DNA from: Serinicoccus sediminis
Lineage (GTDB): Bacteria > Actinomycetota > Actinomycetes > Actinomycetales > Dermatophilaceae
Direction of reading: 5' to 3'
Length of the DNA: 64,000 nt
Assembly: GCF_004153545.1 (NCBI RefSeq)
Contig: NZ_SDVA01000007.1
Span: 1 to 64,000, forward strand
The translations under genes were made by a program, and so were the position numbers. The notes under the pieces were generated by a model. The model worked only from the letters and a program-made list of their open reading frames with translations. It was not told the origin of the DNA and did not search any database. Of this stretch, positions 8,830 through 17,795 are shown in pieces. Numbering within the stretch: the stretch's first letter is position 1; each line of letters starts with the position of its first letter.

Positions 8830-9240
8830 GTGATCGGCAACTTCGCGGGCGGCGAGATCCTGCTGCTGGTCCTGGCCGCTCTCATCATCCTCGGTCCGAG
8901 CCGCCTGCCGGGGTATGCCGCCAAGCTCGGGCAGGGCGTGCGCTACCTGCGGGACCTCGCCGAGGGCGCCAAGGGGCAGCTGCGCGACGAGCTCGGCCCC
9001 GGCTTCGACGACATCGACTGGCAGCAGCTGGACCCGCGGCAGTACGACCCGCGGCGCATCGTGCGGGAGGCGCTCAGCGAGCCCCGTCCCGGTGCGAGGC
9101 CCTCGGCCACCCGGGCATCGGCGGCAACGGCCGCGACGGGCGGGACGGAGGAGAAGCCGGTGTCCGCCCGCATGCGCCCGGCCCTCGGCGCGGGCTTCGA
9201 CCCCTCACGGCCGACGCCCTTCGACACCGACGCCACCTGA
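8830..9240 (+). CDS. tatB: Sec-independent protein translocase subunit TatB
   Basis: 136 residues. The N-terminal hydrophobic helix (about 1-20) is followed by LGPSRLPGYAAKLGQGVRYLR, the Gly-Pro hinge and amphipathic helix of TatA/B proteins, then a charged, disordered tail. It recruits twin-arginine precursors together with TatC, which is not in the window. GTG start with a strong ribosome-binding site (GGAGCGGAGGAG); a TAGGGT -10 element at 8768-8773 lies in the gap after htrA. The sigE-htrA-tatB order matches Rv1221-Rv1224. Confidence 0.88.
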   Translation: MIGNFAGGEILLLVLAALIILGPSRLPGYAAKLGQGVRYLRDLAEGAKGQLRDELGPGFDDIDWQQLDPRQYDPRRIVREALSEPRPGARPSATRASAATAATGGTEEKPVSARMRPALGAGFDPSRPTPFDTDAT

Positions 9241-9266
9241 GCCGGTGGCAGACGAGCCGACGAGGG

Positions 9267-10415
9267 TCAGGCCCGGGCTGTCGGGGTGATGCCGAGCTTG
9301 CGTCCGGCCAGACCGCGGCCGCGCCGGGCCAGCTGACGGGCGACACCGCGCAGGGCGGTCGCAGCGGGGGAGTCCGAGGCCCCGTCCTGAGCCACCACGG
9401 GGGTGCCGTGGTCGCCCCCCTCGCGCAGCGCGACGTCGATGGGGACCTGGCCCAGCAGCGGCACCTGCGCGCCGATCGACCGGGAGAGCGAGTCGGCCAC
9501 CGCCTGCCCGCCGCCGCTGCCGAACAGCTCGGAGCGCGAGCCGTCCGGCAGCTCCAGCCAGGACATGTTCTCGATGACCCCGGCCAGCCGCTGGTGCGTC
9601 TGCAGGGCGATCGCCCCGGCCCGCTCGGCGACCTCCGCGGCGGCCTGCTGGGGCGTGGTGACGACGAGCAGCTCGCTGCTCGGCAGCAGCTGGGCCACGG
9701 TGATGGCGATGTCGCCGGTGCCGGGCGGCAGGTCCAGCAGCAGGACGTCCAGGTCGCCCCAGTAGACGTCGGCCAGGAACTGCTGCATGGCCCGGTGCAG
9801 CATGGGCCCGCGCCACACGACCGGCTGGTTCCCGGGGACGAACATGCCGATGGAGATGACCTTGACCCCGCTGGGCTCGGCCACCGGGGGCAGGATCATG
9901 TCGTCCACCTGCGTGGGGGCCTGGGTGATGCCCATCATGCGCGGCACCGAGAAACCGTAGATGTCGGCGTCGACGACCCCCACCCGCAGACCCTCCTCGG
10001 CCAGGGCGACCGCGAGGTTGACGGTGACCGAGGACTTGCCCACGCCGCCCTTGCCGGAGGCCACGGCATACACCGTCGTCAGGGAGTCGGGCCGGGCGAA
10101 GGGGATCTCGCGCTCGGCCTGCCCACCACGCAGCTGGTCGCGCAGCGCGCCGCGCTGCTCCTCGCTCATGACGCCGAGACGCACGTCGACGCCGGTGACG
10201 TGCTCGACCTCGCTCACCGCGGCGGTGACGTCCCGGGTGATGGTGTCCTTGAGCGGGCACCCGGGGACGGTCAGCAGGACCGTGACCTGGACGTGACCGT
10301 CGTCGCCGGCGTCGACCGACTCGAGCATGCCGAGCTCGGTGATGGGCTTCTTGATCTCCGGGTCGTTGACGCGGGCCAGGGCAGCGTGCAGGGCGTCGTC
10401 GCTGGGGGTGGGCAT
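9267..10415 (-). CDS. mrp: Mrp/NBP35-family iron-sulfur carrier ATPase
   Basis: 382 residues. N-terminal DUF59/MIP18 domain (DPEIKKPITELGM) and a deviant Walker A GKGGVGKSS (about 120-128), then DADIYGFSVPRMMG and LLLDLPPGTGD of the Mrp ATPase. These carriers deliver Fe-S clusters to apoproteins. The CxxC normally after IENMS is absent: the segment reads IENMSWLELPDG. That may be usual for actinobacterial Mrp. ATG 10415 is preferred over an in-frame ATG nine bases upstream because a -10 TACCAT (10428-10423, minus strand) sits seven bases before it. Counterpart of Rv1229c. Confidence 0.9.
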   Translation of the reverse strand: MPTPSDDALHAALARVNDPEIKKPITELGMLESVDAGDDGHVQVTVLLTVPGCPLKDTITRDVTAAVSEVEHVTGVDVRLGVMSEEQRGALRDQLRGGQAEREIPFARPDSLTTVYAVASGKGGVGKSSVTVNLAVALAEEGLRVGVVDADIYGFSVPRMMGITQAPTQVDDMILPPVAEPSGVKVISIGMFVPGNQPVVWRGPMLHRAMQQFLADVYWGDLDVLLLDLPPGTGDIAITVAQLLPSSELLVVTTPQQAAAEVAERAGAIALQTHQRLAGVIENMSWLELPDGSRSELFGSGGGQAVADSLSRSIGAQVPLLGQVPIDVALREGGDHGTPVVAQDGASDSPAATALRGVARQLARRGRGLAGRKLGITPTARA

Positions 10416-10468
10416 ACTCCCCATGGTAGGCCTCCGCGGCTGCCCTCCGGACGCCCGGGGCGGGCCCC

Positions 10469-11077
10469 TCAGCGGTCGCGGTGCGGCGCGGCCGACCCGT
10501 CCGCGGGGTCGCGCTGCCCGGGCCCGGCGTGCTCGGCGGCGTCGTCCTGGGCGCGCAGCTCGTCCAGCAGGTCGCGCAGCTCGGAGCGGACGAAGTCGCG
10601 GGTCGCGATGTCGCGCATGGCCAGCCGGAGGGCCGCTACCTCGCGGGTGAGGAACTCGGTGTCGGCCTGGGTGCGCTCGTCGCGGGTGCGGTCCTGCTCC
10701 ATCTGCACCTTGTCGCGGTCGTCCTGGCGGTTCTGCGCGAGCAGGATGAGGGGCGCGGCGTAGGAGGCCTGCAGGCTGAGCATGAGGGTGAGGAAGATGA
10801 ACGCGTAGGGGTCGAAGCGCGCCTCGGCGGGGAGCAGGGTGTTCCAGGCCAGCCAGATGGCGACGAACATCGTCATCCAGACGAGGAAGCGCGCCGTGCC
10901 CATGAAGCGGGCGAAGCGCTCGGCGAAGGCGCCGAAGCTCTCCGGGTCCATGCGCGCCTGCGGCATCCAGCGGGACTGCTTGGCCAGCGGCTGGTCGAGC
11001 CGGGGCCCGGCCGGCTTGGCGACGGTGCGGCGGTCGCCGCCGCGCGAGCGGGCGGTGTGACGGGTGGGCTCAGACAT
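10469..11077 (-). CDS. DUF1003 membrane protein
   Basis: 202 residues. Two transmembrane segments at about 62-83 and 90-114 with the family pattern WNTLLP, FDPYAFIFLTLMLSLQASYAAPLILLAQNRQ, followed by a long charged, helix-rich tail. Function of DUF1003 is unknown; synteny places it with the MgtE-N/CBS protein, whose 3' end it overlaps by eight bases (ATG 11077, upstream stop 11070-11072), so the two proteins are translationally coupled and probably work together in divalent-cation homeostasis. The link is inference. Confidence 0.88.
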   Translation of the reverse strand: MSEPTRHTARSRGGDRRTVAKPAGPRLDQPLAKQSRWMPQARMDPESFGAFAERFARFMGTARFLVWMTMFVAIWLAWNTLLPAEARFDPYAFIFLTLMLSLQASYAAPLILLAQNRQDDRDKVQMEQDRTRDERTQADTEFLTREVAALRLAMRDIATRDFVRSELRDLLDELRAQDDAAEHAGPGQRDPADGSAAPHRDR

Positions 11078-12353
11078 CGCCGACCTCCGTCAGGTCGGCC
11101 TCGCGCCAGTCGTCCGGGAGGATGTGGTCGAGGACGTCGTCGACGGTCACCGCGCCCAGCAGGCGACCCTCCGGGTCGGCGACGGGGAGGGCCACCAGGT
11201 TGTAGGTGGCCAGGGCGCGGGTGACCACACCGAGGCTCGCGCCGGGGGAGACGGGGTCGATGTCGCTGTCCAGGATGGAGCCGACGGGCTGGTGCGGCGC
11301 CTCACGCAGCAGCCGCTGGATGTGGATGCTGCCGAGCAGCCGCCCGGTGGGCGTCTCGTGCGGCGGTCGCGTGACGTAGATCAGCGAAGCGGTGGCCGGG
11401 TGCATCTCCTCCCGTCGCACCAGGGCCAGGGCCTCGGCGATGCTGGCCTCCGGGCCCAGGATGACCGGATCGGTCGTCATGAGACCACCGGCGGTGTTCT
11501 CGTCGTAGGTCAGCAGCCGCCGCAGGTCCGCGGCCTCGTCGGGCCGCATGAGCGCGAGCAGCTGCTCCTGCACCGCCTCGGGGAGGTCGGAGAGCAGGTC
11601 GGTGGCGTCGTCCGGCTGCATGACCTCGAGGATGTCCGCCGCCCGGTCGGTCGGCAGATGCGTGAGGATCTCGAGCCGGTCGTCGTCCGGCAGCTCCTCC
11701 AGCACGTCGGCCAGGGTCTCGTCGTCGAGGGCGTCGGCCACCTCGGCGCGACGCTTGGCCGACAGGTCGTGGATGGCCTCGGCGAGGTCCTGCGGCTTGA
11801 GGTCCTCGTAGGCCTCCAGCAGGGCCGTCGCGGCCTGCGGTGGCCCCTGCTCCTGCAGGCCCTCCACGGACTCGATGTCGACCAGCAGCGTCTCCCCGCG
11901 GCGTCGACGGAGCAGCCCCCGTCGGGGGGCCTCGTCCCGGCCCCTGCGGACGAAGACCTTGGTGATGCGCCAGTCCCCGCCCCGCTGCTGGTCCATCGCC
12001 ATGTCCTCGACCACGGCGGGGTGCCGCTCCGGCCCGTCGGTCACCGTCACCTGCCGGTCGAAGAGCTCCCCCACGACGAGGGTCTCCCCGGCCCGCTGCT
12101 CGAAGCGGCGCATGTTGACCAGCCCGGTCGTGATGACCTGTCCGGCGTCCACCGACGTCACCCGGGTGATCGGGACGAACACGCGACGGCGCCCGGGGAC
12201 CTCGACGACCAGGCCGATGACGCGCGGCCCGTGCGACGCCGAGCGCACCGTCAGGGTCACGACGACGTCGCGCACCCGACCCACCTCGTCACCCAGCGGG
12301 TCGAAGACGCTGAGCCCGTTCAGTCGGGCCACGAAGACGCGGTGGGTGCTCAC
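11070..12353 (-). CDS. MgtE N-terminal / CBS domain cytosolic protein
   Basis: 427 residues. An N-terminal PRC-barrel-like part (DEVGRVRDVVV) is followed by the repetitive MgtE-N superhelix (LADVLEELPDDDRLEILTHL and LLSDLPEAVQEQLLALM) and a CBS pair (GLMTTDPVILGP, GSILDSDIDPVSPGA). MgtE uses this region as a magnesium sensor, but no channel-forming membrane domain follows, so this is a stand-alone sensor-like protein (Rv1232c type). The start is GTG 12353, set by a -10 TATTCT (12366-12361, minus strand) seven bases upstream; the longer open frame upstream has no support. Confidence 0.85.
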   Translation of the reverse strand: MSTHRVFVARLNGLSVFDPLGDEVGRVRDVVVTLTVRSASHGPRVIGLVVEVPGRRRVFVPITRVTSVDAGQVITTGLVNMRRFEQRAGETLVVGELFDRQVTVTDGPERHPAVVEDMAMDQQRGGDWRITKVFVRRGRDEAPRRGLLRRRRGETLLVDIESVEGLQEQGPPQAATALLEAYEDLKPQDLAEAIHDLSAKRRAEVADALDDETLADVLEELPDDDRLEILTHLPTDRAADILEVMQPDDATDLLSDLPEAVQEQLLALMRPDEAADLRRLLTYDENTAGGLMTTDPVILGPEASIAEALALVRREEMHPATASLIYVTRPPHETPTGRLLGSIHIQRLLREAPHQPVGSILDSDIDPVSPGASLGVVTRALATYNLVALPVADPEGRLLGAVTVDDVLDHILPDDWREADLTEVGDV

Positions 12354-12444
12354 CCCAGGAAGAATACGACGGGGGAGGGACCGCCCCCGAGGGCGCGGTC
12401 CGGTGGGATGGCGCCGGCCCCGGCGTCCTGGGCACAATGAGGGG

Positions 12445-12939
12445 GTGACTACTCCCACCGGTTCCCGCGCTGCCCTGCCCCGGCCGACCCTGGACCTCGA
12501 CTACCCCAAGAGCCTCGGGGTGTTCGAGCGCTACGACCAGGCGCAGGAGGCCGTCGACTACCTCTCCGACCGCGAGTTCCCGGTCGACCAGGTGCTCATC
12601 GTCGGGACCGAGCTCAAGCAGGTGGAACGGGTCACCGGCCGGCTCACGACGGGCCGCGTCGCGCTCGGCGGTGCCCTGTCGGGGGTGTGGCTGGGGTTGT
12701 TCGTCGGCCTGATCTTCGCCCTCTTCGCCGGCCCGCGGGACGCCCTCATGACGGTGATCTGGACCGTCTGCTTCGGCGCCGTCTTCGGCCTGGTCTGGGG
12801 CCTCATCGGCTACGCGCTCACGCGGGGACGGCGCGACTTCACCTCGGTGACGCAGGTGGTGGCCACCCGCTACGAGGTGCTCACCGAGCACAAGCTGGTC
12901 GAGCGCGCCCGGGAGCTGCTGGGCAACCGGCTGCCCTGA
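12445..12939 (+). CDS. General stress protein (YflT/17M-like) membrane protein
   Basis: 164 residues. The N-terminal domain (SLGVFERYDQAQEAVDYLSDREFPVDQVLIVG) matches the heat-induced stress protein YflT / general stress 17M domain, followed by two transmembrane segments rich in Gly and Leu (about 72-115) and a short cytosolic tail. Counterpart of Rv1234. Function unknown. GTG 12445 is fixed by a -10 CACAAT (12433-12438) six bases upstream; no ribosome-binding site. Divergent from the MgtE-N gene. Confidence 0.82.
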   Translation: MTTPTGSRAALPRPTLDLDYPKSLGVFERYDQAQEAVDYLSDREFPVDQVLIVGTELKQVERVTGRLTTGRVALGGALSGVWLGLFVGLIFALFAGPRDALMTVIWTVCFGAVFGLVWGLIGYALTRGRRDFTSVTQVVATRYEVLTEHKLVERARELLGNRLP

Positions 12940-12977
12940 CCGGGCCTCCGGGCGCCCAGGCAGGCGCGCCCGCGGGC

Positions 12978-14501
12978 TCAGCCCCTGCGTCCCCCGCCGC
13001 GCACCCAGGCCTCCACCTCGTGGACCGTCCGCGGCAGCGCGGCCGACAGGTTGCGCGAGCCGTCGGCGGTGACGACGACGTCGTCCTCGATGCGCACGCC
13101 GATGCCGCGCAGCTCCTCGGGGACGAGCAGGTCGTCGGACTTGAAGTAGAGCCCGGGCTCGACGGTGAGGACCATCCCCTCCCGCAGCTCGCCCTCGACG
13201 TAGTCCTCGCGGAGGGCCTGCGCGCAGTCGTGCACGTCGAGGCCGAGGTGGTGGCTCGTGCCGTGCACCATCCAGCGGCGGTGGAACTGCCCGGCCTCGG
13301 CGTCCAGGGTCTGCTCGAGGGTGACGTCGTCCGGCAGCAGCCCCCACTCCAGCAGGTGGCGCGCGATGACCTCGATGGCGGCGGCGTGGACGTCCTTGAA
13401 CCGGTGGCCCGGCCGCACCGCGGCCAGGCCGGCCTCCTGGGCCTCCAGCACCGCCTCGTAGACGCGTCGCTGGGGCTCGGTGAAGCGGCCGGACACCGGC
13501 ACGGTGCGGGTGACGTCGGCGGTGTAGAGGGCGTCGGTCTCCACGCCGGCGTCGAGCAGCAGGAGGTCGCCGTCCCTCACCTCGCCCGTGTTGCGGATCC
13601 AGTGCAGGGTGGTCGCGTGGTCGCCGGCGGCGCAGATCGAGTCGTAGCCGACGCCGTTGCCGGCGTGGCGCGCGTGCAGCCCGAAGACCCCCTCGACCCA
13701 GCGTTCGCCACGGCCGCGGCGGACCGCCTCCGGGAGGTGCTCCACGACGGCGTCGAAGGCCGTCGCGGTGGCGTCGACCGCCTCCTGCATCTGCGCCACC
13801 TCCCACTCGTCCTTGACCAGGCGCATCGTCGAGAGGGTGCGGGACAGCTCGAGGTCGGCCTCCTGGACGGATCCGTCCTGCGCGGCGGCGCCGAGGCCGG
13901 ACTGCTCGCGGACCCGGTCGACGGTGGCCGTGACCTCGCGGTCGGCCTCGCGCACGACCCGCACCGCCAGCCCGGAAGGGCCGAGGTCCTTCGCGACGGC
14001 GTCCGGCAGCTCGGACAGGTGACGGGTCGACAGACCCAGCTCGGCCGAGGCGCTGGCGAGCGTGGGTCGGGAGCCGACCCAGAACTCCCCCGAGCGCGAG
14101 TCGGCGAAGAACTCCTCGCTGTCCCGGTCGGCCAGCGGCAGGAAGTAGAGCGTCGCCTCGTGGCCCTCCTCGGAGGGCAGCGGGTCCAGGACGAGCACCG
14201 CGTCCGGCTCGCGGTCGGCACCCAGCCCGGTGAGATGGGCGAAGGCGCTGTGCGGGCGGAAGACGTAGTCCGTGTCGTTGCTCCGGATCTTCAGCCCGCC
14301 GGCGGGGACGACCAGGCGCTCGCCGGGGAAGGCGGCGGAGAGGGCGTCCCGGCGCGCCGCGGCATACCGGGCGGCGTCGGTGAGCCCGGGGAGCTCGCTC
14401 TCCCGGGGTGCCCACCCCTCTCGCATGAAGGCCATGAAGGCCTCGCCGGTGGGCCGGTTCCGGTGCTCTGCCTTGTGCTGCTTCTCACTCACCCGGCTCA
14501 T
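12978..14501 (-). CDS. pepP: Aminopeptidase P family Xaa-Pro aminopeptidase
   Basis: 507 residues. N-terminal creatinase-like domain followed by a pita-bread metallopeptidase. The five dinuclear metal ligands are visible: two Asp in DAGVETDALYTADVTRT, His in HGTSHHLGLDVHD, Glu in LTVEPGLYF and Glu in GIGVRIEDD. It would remove N-terminal residues that precede proline. A C-terminal VHEVEAWV closes the family domain. The gene is monocistronic, divergent from the ThrE-type exporter. Confidence 0.92.
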   Translation of the reverse strand: MSRVSEKQHKAEHRNRPTGEAFMAFMREGWAPRESELPGLTDAARYAAARRDALSAAFPGERLVVPAGGLKIRSNDTDYVFRPHSAFAHLTGLGADREPDAVLVLDPLPSEEGHEATLYFLPLADRDSEEFFADSRSGEFWVGSRPTLASASAELGLSTRHLSELPDAVAKDLGPSGLAVRVVREADREVTATVDRVREQSGLGAAAQDGSVQEADLELSRTLSTMRLVKDEWEVAQMQEAVDATATAFDAVVEHLPEAVRRGRGERWVEGVFGLHARHAGNGVGYDSICAAGDHATTLHWIRNTGEVRDGDLLLLDAGVETDALYTADVTRTVPVSGRFTEPQRRVYEAVLEAQEAGLAAVRPGHRFKDVHAAAIEVIARHLLEWGLLPDDVTLEQTLDAEAGQFHRRWMVHGTSHHLGLDVHDCAQALREDYVEGELREGMVLTVEPGLYFKSDDLLVPEELRGIGVRIEDDVVVTADGSRNLSAALPRTVHEVEAWVRGGGRRG

Positions 14502-14563
14502 CGTAGGCGGTGCCCAGGGAGCGTCGAGCGGATGGTCAGCGGAGAGCTCTACCCTGGATCCTG

Positions 14564-16066
14564 ATGAGCGAGCACACCCCTCTGACGACCATGCCCGGCG
14601 AGGTGACCGGACCCCAGCGGATCGGTCGCCCGCAGCTGATCCCCGCGGCCCGCCTCGGTCGCCACCTCAAGCACGCCGCCGTGCACGTGGTGCGCTCCAG
14701 CTCGCCGCCGACCAAGGCGCTGGGGGTGCGCACCGGCGCCGACGAGGCGAGCCAGCGGCACGCCCGGGCGGTCTGCGACCTGGCCCTGCGGGTCGGTGAG
14801 GCGCTGCTGTCGACCGGGGCGTCGGCGGCCGACACGGTGGCCATCGTGCTGCGCCTCGGGCACGCCTACGGCATCCGGTCGATGCACGTCGACATCACCT
14901 ACACCTCGATCTCGGTCTCGGTGCACCGCGGGGTGGACGAGGACTCTCTGACCGTCATGCGGGTCATCAACGACCGGTCGCCGGACTACACCCGGCTGGA
15001 GGCGGTGCAGCGCCACATCGAGGAGATCGTCCGCTCGGCGGAGAGCTCCGGCGACGGGCCGTCGCTCGACGTCGACACGGCGCGGGTCCACCTGTCGGCG
15101 CTGCTCGCCTCGCCCCACCCCTACCGCCGCTGGGTCGTCACCGTCGGTGCCGCGATCATGTCGGTGGGCGTCGTCATGCTCTTCGGCGCCGGCCCGCTGA
15201 TGTGGGCGGTGGCCGCGCTGTCCGCAGCCACCGTGGACCGCGTCCAGCGCCAGCTCTTCATCTGGGGTGTGGCTGCCTTCTTCACCCAGGTGCTCAGCGC
15301 CGCCATCCCCACGGGCATCGCCCTGGTCATGTATGCCGTCGGCCGGGAGAGCCCGTCCGTCGTCGTCATCTCCGGCATCGTCGTCCTGCTCGCCGGCCTC
15401 GGTGTCCTGGGAGCCGCGCAGGACGCCATCGACGGTTACTACGTCACGGCCGGGGCCCGTGGCCTCGAGGTGGTCATGATGACCCTGGGCATCGCGGTGG
15501 GGGTCGCCGCCGTGCTGGGCATCTCGCGCTGGTTCGGCGTCAACATGCAGGCCAACCCGCTCCTGGGGCTCGGTGGCACCCCCCTGCTCTCGACCATCGG
15601 TGCCATGCTCATCGCGCTCGGTTTCTGCCTGAGCACCTACTCCGGCACCAGGACCATCCTGGTGAGCGTGGGGGTCGCCGTGCCGGCCTGGCTGACCCTC
15701 GAGGTCGCCATCTACGTCGGCCTGGCCACCCCCGCCGGTGTCGCCTTCGCGGCCTCCTTGGTGGGGGCCCTGGCCTATCTCGCGTACCGGCTGCTGCACG
15801 TCCCGGAGGCCGCGATCGCCACGGCAGGCATCGTCGCGCTGCTCCCGGGGATGGCGGTCTACCGCGCCCTCTACGTCATCATGCAGAACGACCCGGACAC
15901 CGTGGCCGAGGCGGTGATCCACTTCGTCGACGCCGTGGCCACCGGCCTCGGCCTGGCGGGCGGGCTGGCCATCGGCGGTTTCGCCGCCCGCCGCAAGCTC
16001 GGCCTGGACCGCGCCGCGATGCGGGCCCGGCGGCGGTCCCGGGGCACCTACGTGGCGGACGCCTGA
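14564..16066 (+). CDS. Threonine/serine exporter ThrE-type membrane protein
   Basis: 500 residues. An N-terminal ThrE domain (about 70-190) with GEALLSTGASAADTV and ITYTSISVSVHRG, resembling the ThrE family in which this part has a hydrolase-like sequence, then about ten transmembrane helices to about residue 480. ThrE of Corynebacterium exports threonine and serine using the proton gradient. ATG 14564 is supported by a -10 TACCCT (14550-14555) eight bases upstream. An extra 18 codons upstream are open but lack support. Confidence 0.88.
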   Translation: MSEHTPLTTMPGEVTGPQRIGRPQLIPAARLGRHLKHAAVHVVRSSSPPTKALGVRTGADEASQRHARAVCDLALRVGEALLSTGASAADTVAIVLRLGHAYGIRSMHVDITYTSISVSVHRGVDEDSLTVMRVINDRSPDYTRLEAVQRHIEEIVRSAESSGDGPSLDVDTARVHLSALLASPHPYRRWVVTVGAAIMSVGVVMLFGAGPLMWAVAALSAATVDRVQRQLFIWGVAAFFTQVLSAAIPTGIALVMYAVGRESPSVVVISGIVVLLAGLGVLGAAQDAIDGYYVTAGARGLEVVMMTLGIAVGVAAVLGISRWFGVNMQANPLLGLGGTPLLSTIGAMLIALGFCLSTYSGTRTILVSVGVAVPAWLTLEVAIYVGLATPAGVAFAASLVGALAYLAYRLLHVPEAAIATAGIVALLPGMAVYRALYVIMQNDPDTVAEAVIHFVDAVATGLGLAGGLAIGGFAARRKLGLDRAAMRARRRSRGTYVADA

Positions 16067-16115
16067 GCGCCGGGACGGCTCGCCAGGACCGGTCCGGGGG
16101 AGGTGCGGTCCCCGC

Positions 16116-16814
16116 TCAGTCGTTCCAGGACCAGCTGGCGAGCAGGTCGTCGAGGACCGGCTGCGCCTCCTCCGCCTGGCTCTCCACGGCCGACAGCGTC
16201 ACGACGTAGAGCGTCCCCTCGTGCGAGACCCAGCGCTGGGTCTGGTGCACCGTGGCGTCCTGCACCTCGCGCACGAGGGTGTAGCCGGGCGCCCGGTTGC
16301 CGTCCACCTCGGCCGGCTCGAGCAGCTGGTACTCGCCGCCCTCCCCGGCCAGCTCCTCCGCGGCGTTCTCCACGGCGGAGGTGAGGTTGCCGACGTACTC
16401 CTCCTGCGTGATGACGATGTTGCTGTAGAACGAGTCCACCCGTTCGGCAGCCCGGGCCGCCAGCACGGCGGTCTCGGTCTGCTCCTGCGCGGTCGAGGTG
16501 GCGTCCTCCCACCCGGCGGGGAAGGTGACCTCGAAGGAGTCGTCGCTCGCGCTGAGCTCCAGCTCCTCCGGCTCCTCGGGCTCGCTCGTCGCCGCCGCCT
16601 GCTCGGTCTGCGCGGCGTCGTCCGTCGCCTCCTCCGGGGCTGCGGTCGCCTCCCCGGTGTCCTCGGCGGGGCTGCTCGTGGCGGCGTCGTCGGTCTCGGT
16701 GGCCGTGGCCGTCGGCTCCGCCACCGGCTCCTCCTCCGCGCAACCGGCGAGGGCCAGCACGGTCAGCACGGTCGCGGCCGCAGCGGTCCGGAGCGAGGCT
16801 CGGGTCGTGGTCAT
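16116..16814 (-). CDS. Secreted lipoprotein, PsbP/LpqN-like
   Basis: 232 residues. Type II signal peptide with lipobox LALAGC (Cys25), so it is lipid-anchored outside the membrane. Residues 26-95 are a low-complexity Glu/Thr/Ala linker. The C-terminal domain (about 98-232) has the SFEVTFPAGWED start, a RVDSFYSNIVITQEE middle and an APGYTLVREV end typical of PsbP/LpqN-like folds, which often bind small ligands or partner proteins. Partner not identifiable. Strong ribosome-binding site AGGAG just before the ATG. Confidence 0.8.
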   Translation of the reverse strand: MTTTRASLRTAAAATVLTVLALAGCAEEEPVAEPTATATETDDAATSSPAEDTGEATAAPEEATDDAAQTEQAAATSEPEEPEELELSASDDSFEVTFPAGWEDATSTAQEQTETAVLAARAAERVDSFYSNIVITQEEYVGNLTSAVENAAEELAGEGGEYQLLEPAEVDGNRAPGYTLVREVQDATVHQTQRWVSHEGTLYVVTLSAVESQAEEAQPVLDDLLASWSWND

Positions 16815-16922
16815 GCTTCTCCTCGTGTCGTGGTGGTGCGGTACCGGGCGCGCTGGTGGAACGCGGCGGACGGACGTGGGGTTCCAGTATGCCGGTCCCG
16901 GGCCGGCGCCTACGGTGGCCTC

Positions 16923-17795
16923 ATGCCCCGTCTCGCCCCCTCCGCCCGCATCGACCTGCACGTGCACTCGACGCACAGCGACGGCACGCAGACCCCCGCG
17001 GACGTGGTGGGGCGGGCGCGCCGGGCCGGCCTCGACGTGGTGGCCCTCACCGACCACGACGCCGTCTCGGGATGGCAGGAGGCCGACCGGGCCGGTCAGG
17101 AGCAGGGCGTCGCGGTGGTGCCGGGGCTGGAGATGTCGTGCAGCGCGGCCGGGGCCTCGGTCCACCTCCTGGGCTACTTCGTGGACCCCGACCACGCCGA
17201 CCTGCGGGCCGAGCTGGACCGCGTCCGCGACAGCCGCGACGGCCGGCTGCGCCGGATGGTCGAGAGGCTGGCCTCGGCGGGCTTCTCCGTGTCGTGGGAG
17301 GAGGTGCAGGCCGAGGCCGCGGCCGGGGCCTCGCTGGGTCGTCCCCACATCGCCGACGTCCTCGTCCGGCGTGGGCGCTACCCCGACCGGGACGCCGCCT
17401 TCGCCGACGTGCTGCACTCGAGCAGCCCGTTCCACGTCGCGCACTACGCCCCCCACCCGCGGCGGGCCGTCGAGCTGGTGCGGGCGGCCGGGGGCGCGGC
17501 GGTGCTGGCCCACCCGTTCGCCTCGGCCCGCGGTCACGCGGTGCCGCCGGAGGTGCTGGAGGACCTCGTGGGTGCCGGCCTGGCCGGCATCGAGGTCGAG
17601 CACCGGGACCACGGCCCCGGGGACCGGGAGCGCGCCGCGGGTCTGGCCGCCCGTCACGGGCTGCTGCCCACGGGGTCCAGCGACTACCACGGGGCCGGGA
17701 AGCCGAACCGCCTCGGGGAGCACACCACCCCGCCCCGCGTGCTGGAGACGCTCCTCGAGATGACCGGTGGTCAGCTGCTGGGCGACTCGCCCTGA
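16923..17795 (+). CDS. PHP-domain phosphoesterase
   Basis: 290 residues. Motif DLHVHSTHSDGTQTP (11-25) and VALTDHDAVSGW give the first metal ligands; VVPGLEMSC, AHPFA and GSSDYHG supply the others. The family includes 5'-3' exoribonuclease RNase AM/YciV and 3',5'-nucleoside bisphosphate phosphatases, so a role in nucleotide or RNA end processing is likely. A -10 TACGGT (16911-16916) six bases before the ATG implies a leaderless mRNA. The last 25 bases overlap the convergent DEAD-box helicase gene. Confidence 0.9.
   Translation: MPRLAPSARIDLHVHSTHSDGTQTPADVVGRARRAGLDVVALTDHDAVSGWQEADRAGQEQGVAVVPGLEMSCSAAGASVHLLGYFVDPDHADLRAELDRVRDSRDGRLRRMVERLASAGFSVSWEEVQAEAAAGASLGRPHIADVLVRRGRYPDRDAAFADVLHSSSPFHVAHYAPHPRRAVELVRAAGGAAVLAHPFASARGHAVPPEVLEDLVGAGLAGIEVEHRDHGPGDRERAAGLAARHGLLPTGSSDYHGAGKPNRLGEHTTPPRVLETLLEMTGGQLLGDSP

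Noticed and set aside
8805-10763. 652-codon plus-strand frame across tatB and mrp
   Set aside because: Covers two well-supported genes in other frames or strand; composition is His/Arg/Gly/Pro-rich shadow type.
11875-12444. Extended N-terminus of the YflT-like protein
   Set aside because: The GTG at 12445 has a leaderless -10 in front; the extension is the antisense of the MgtE-N gene.
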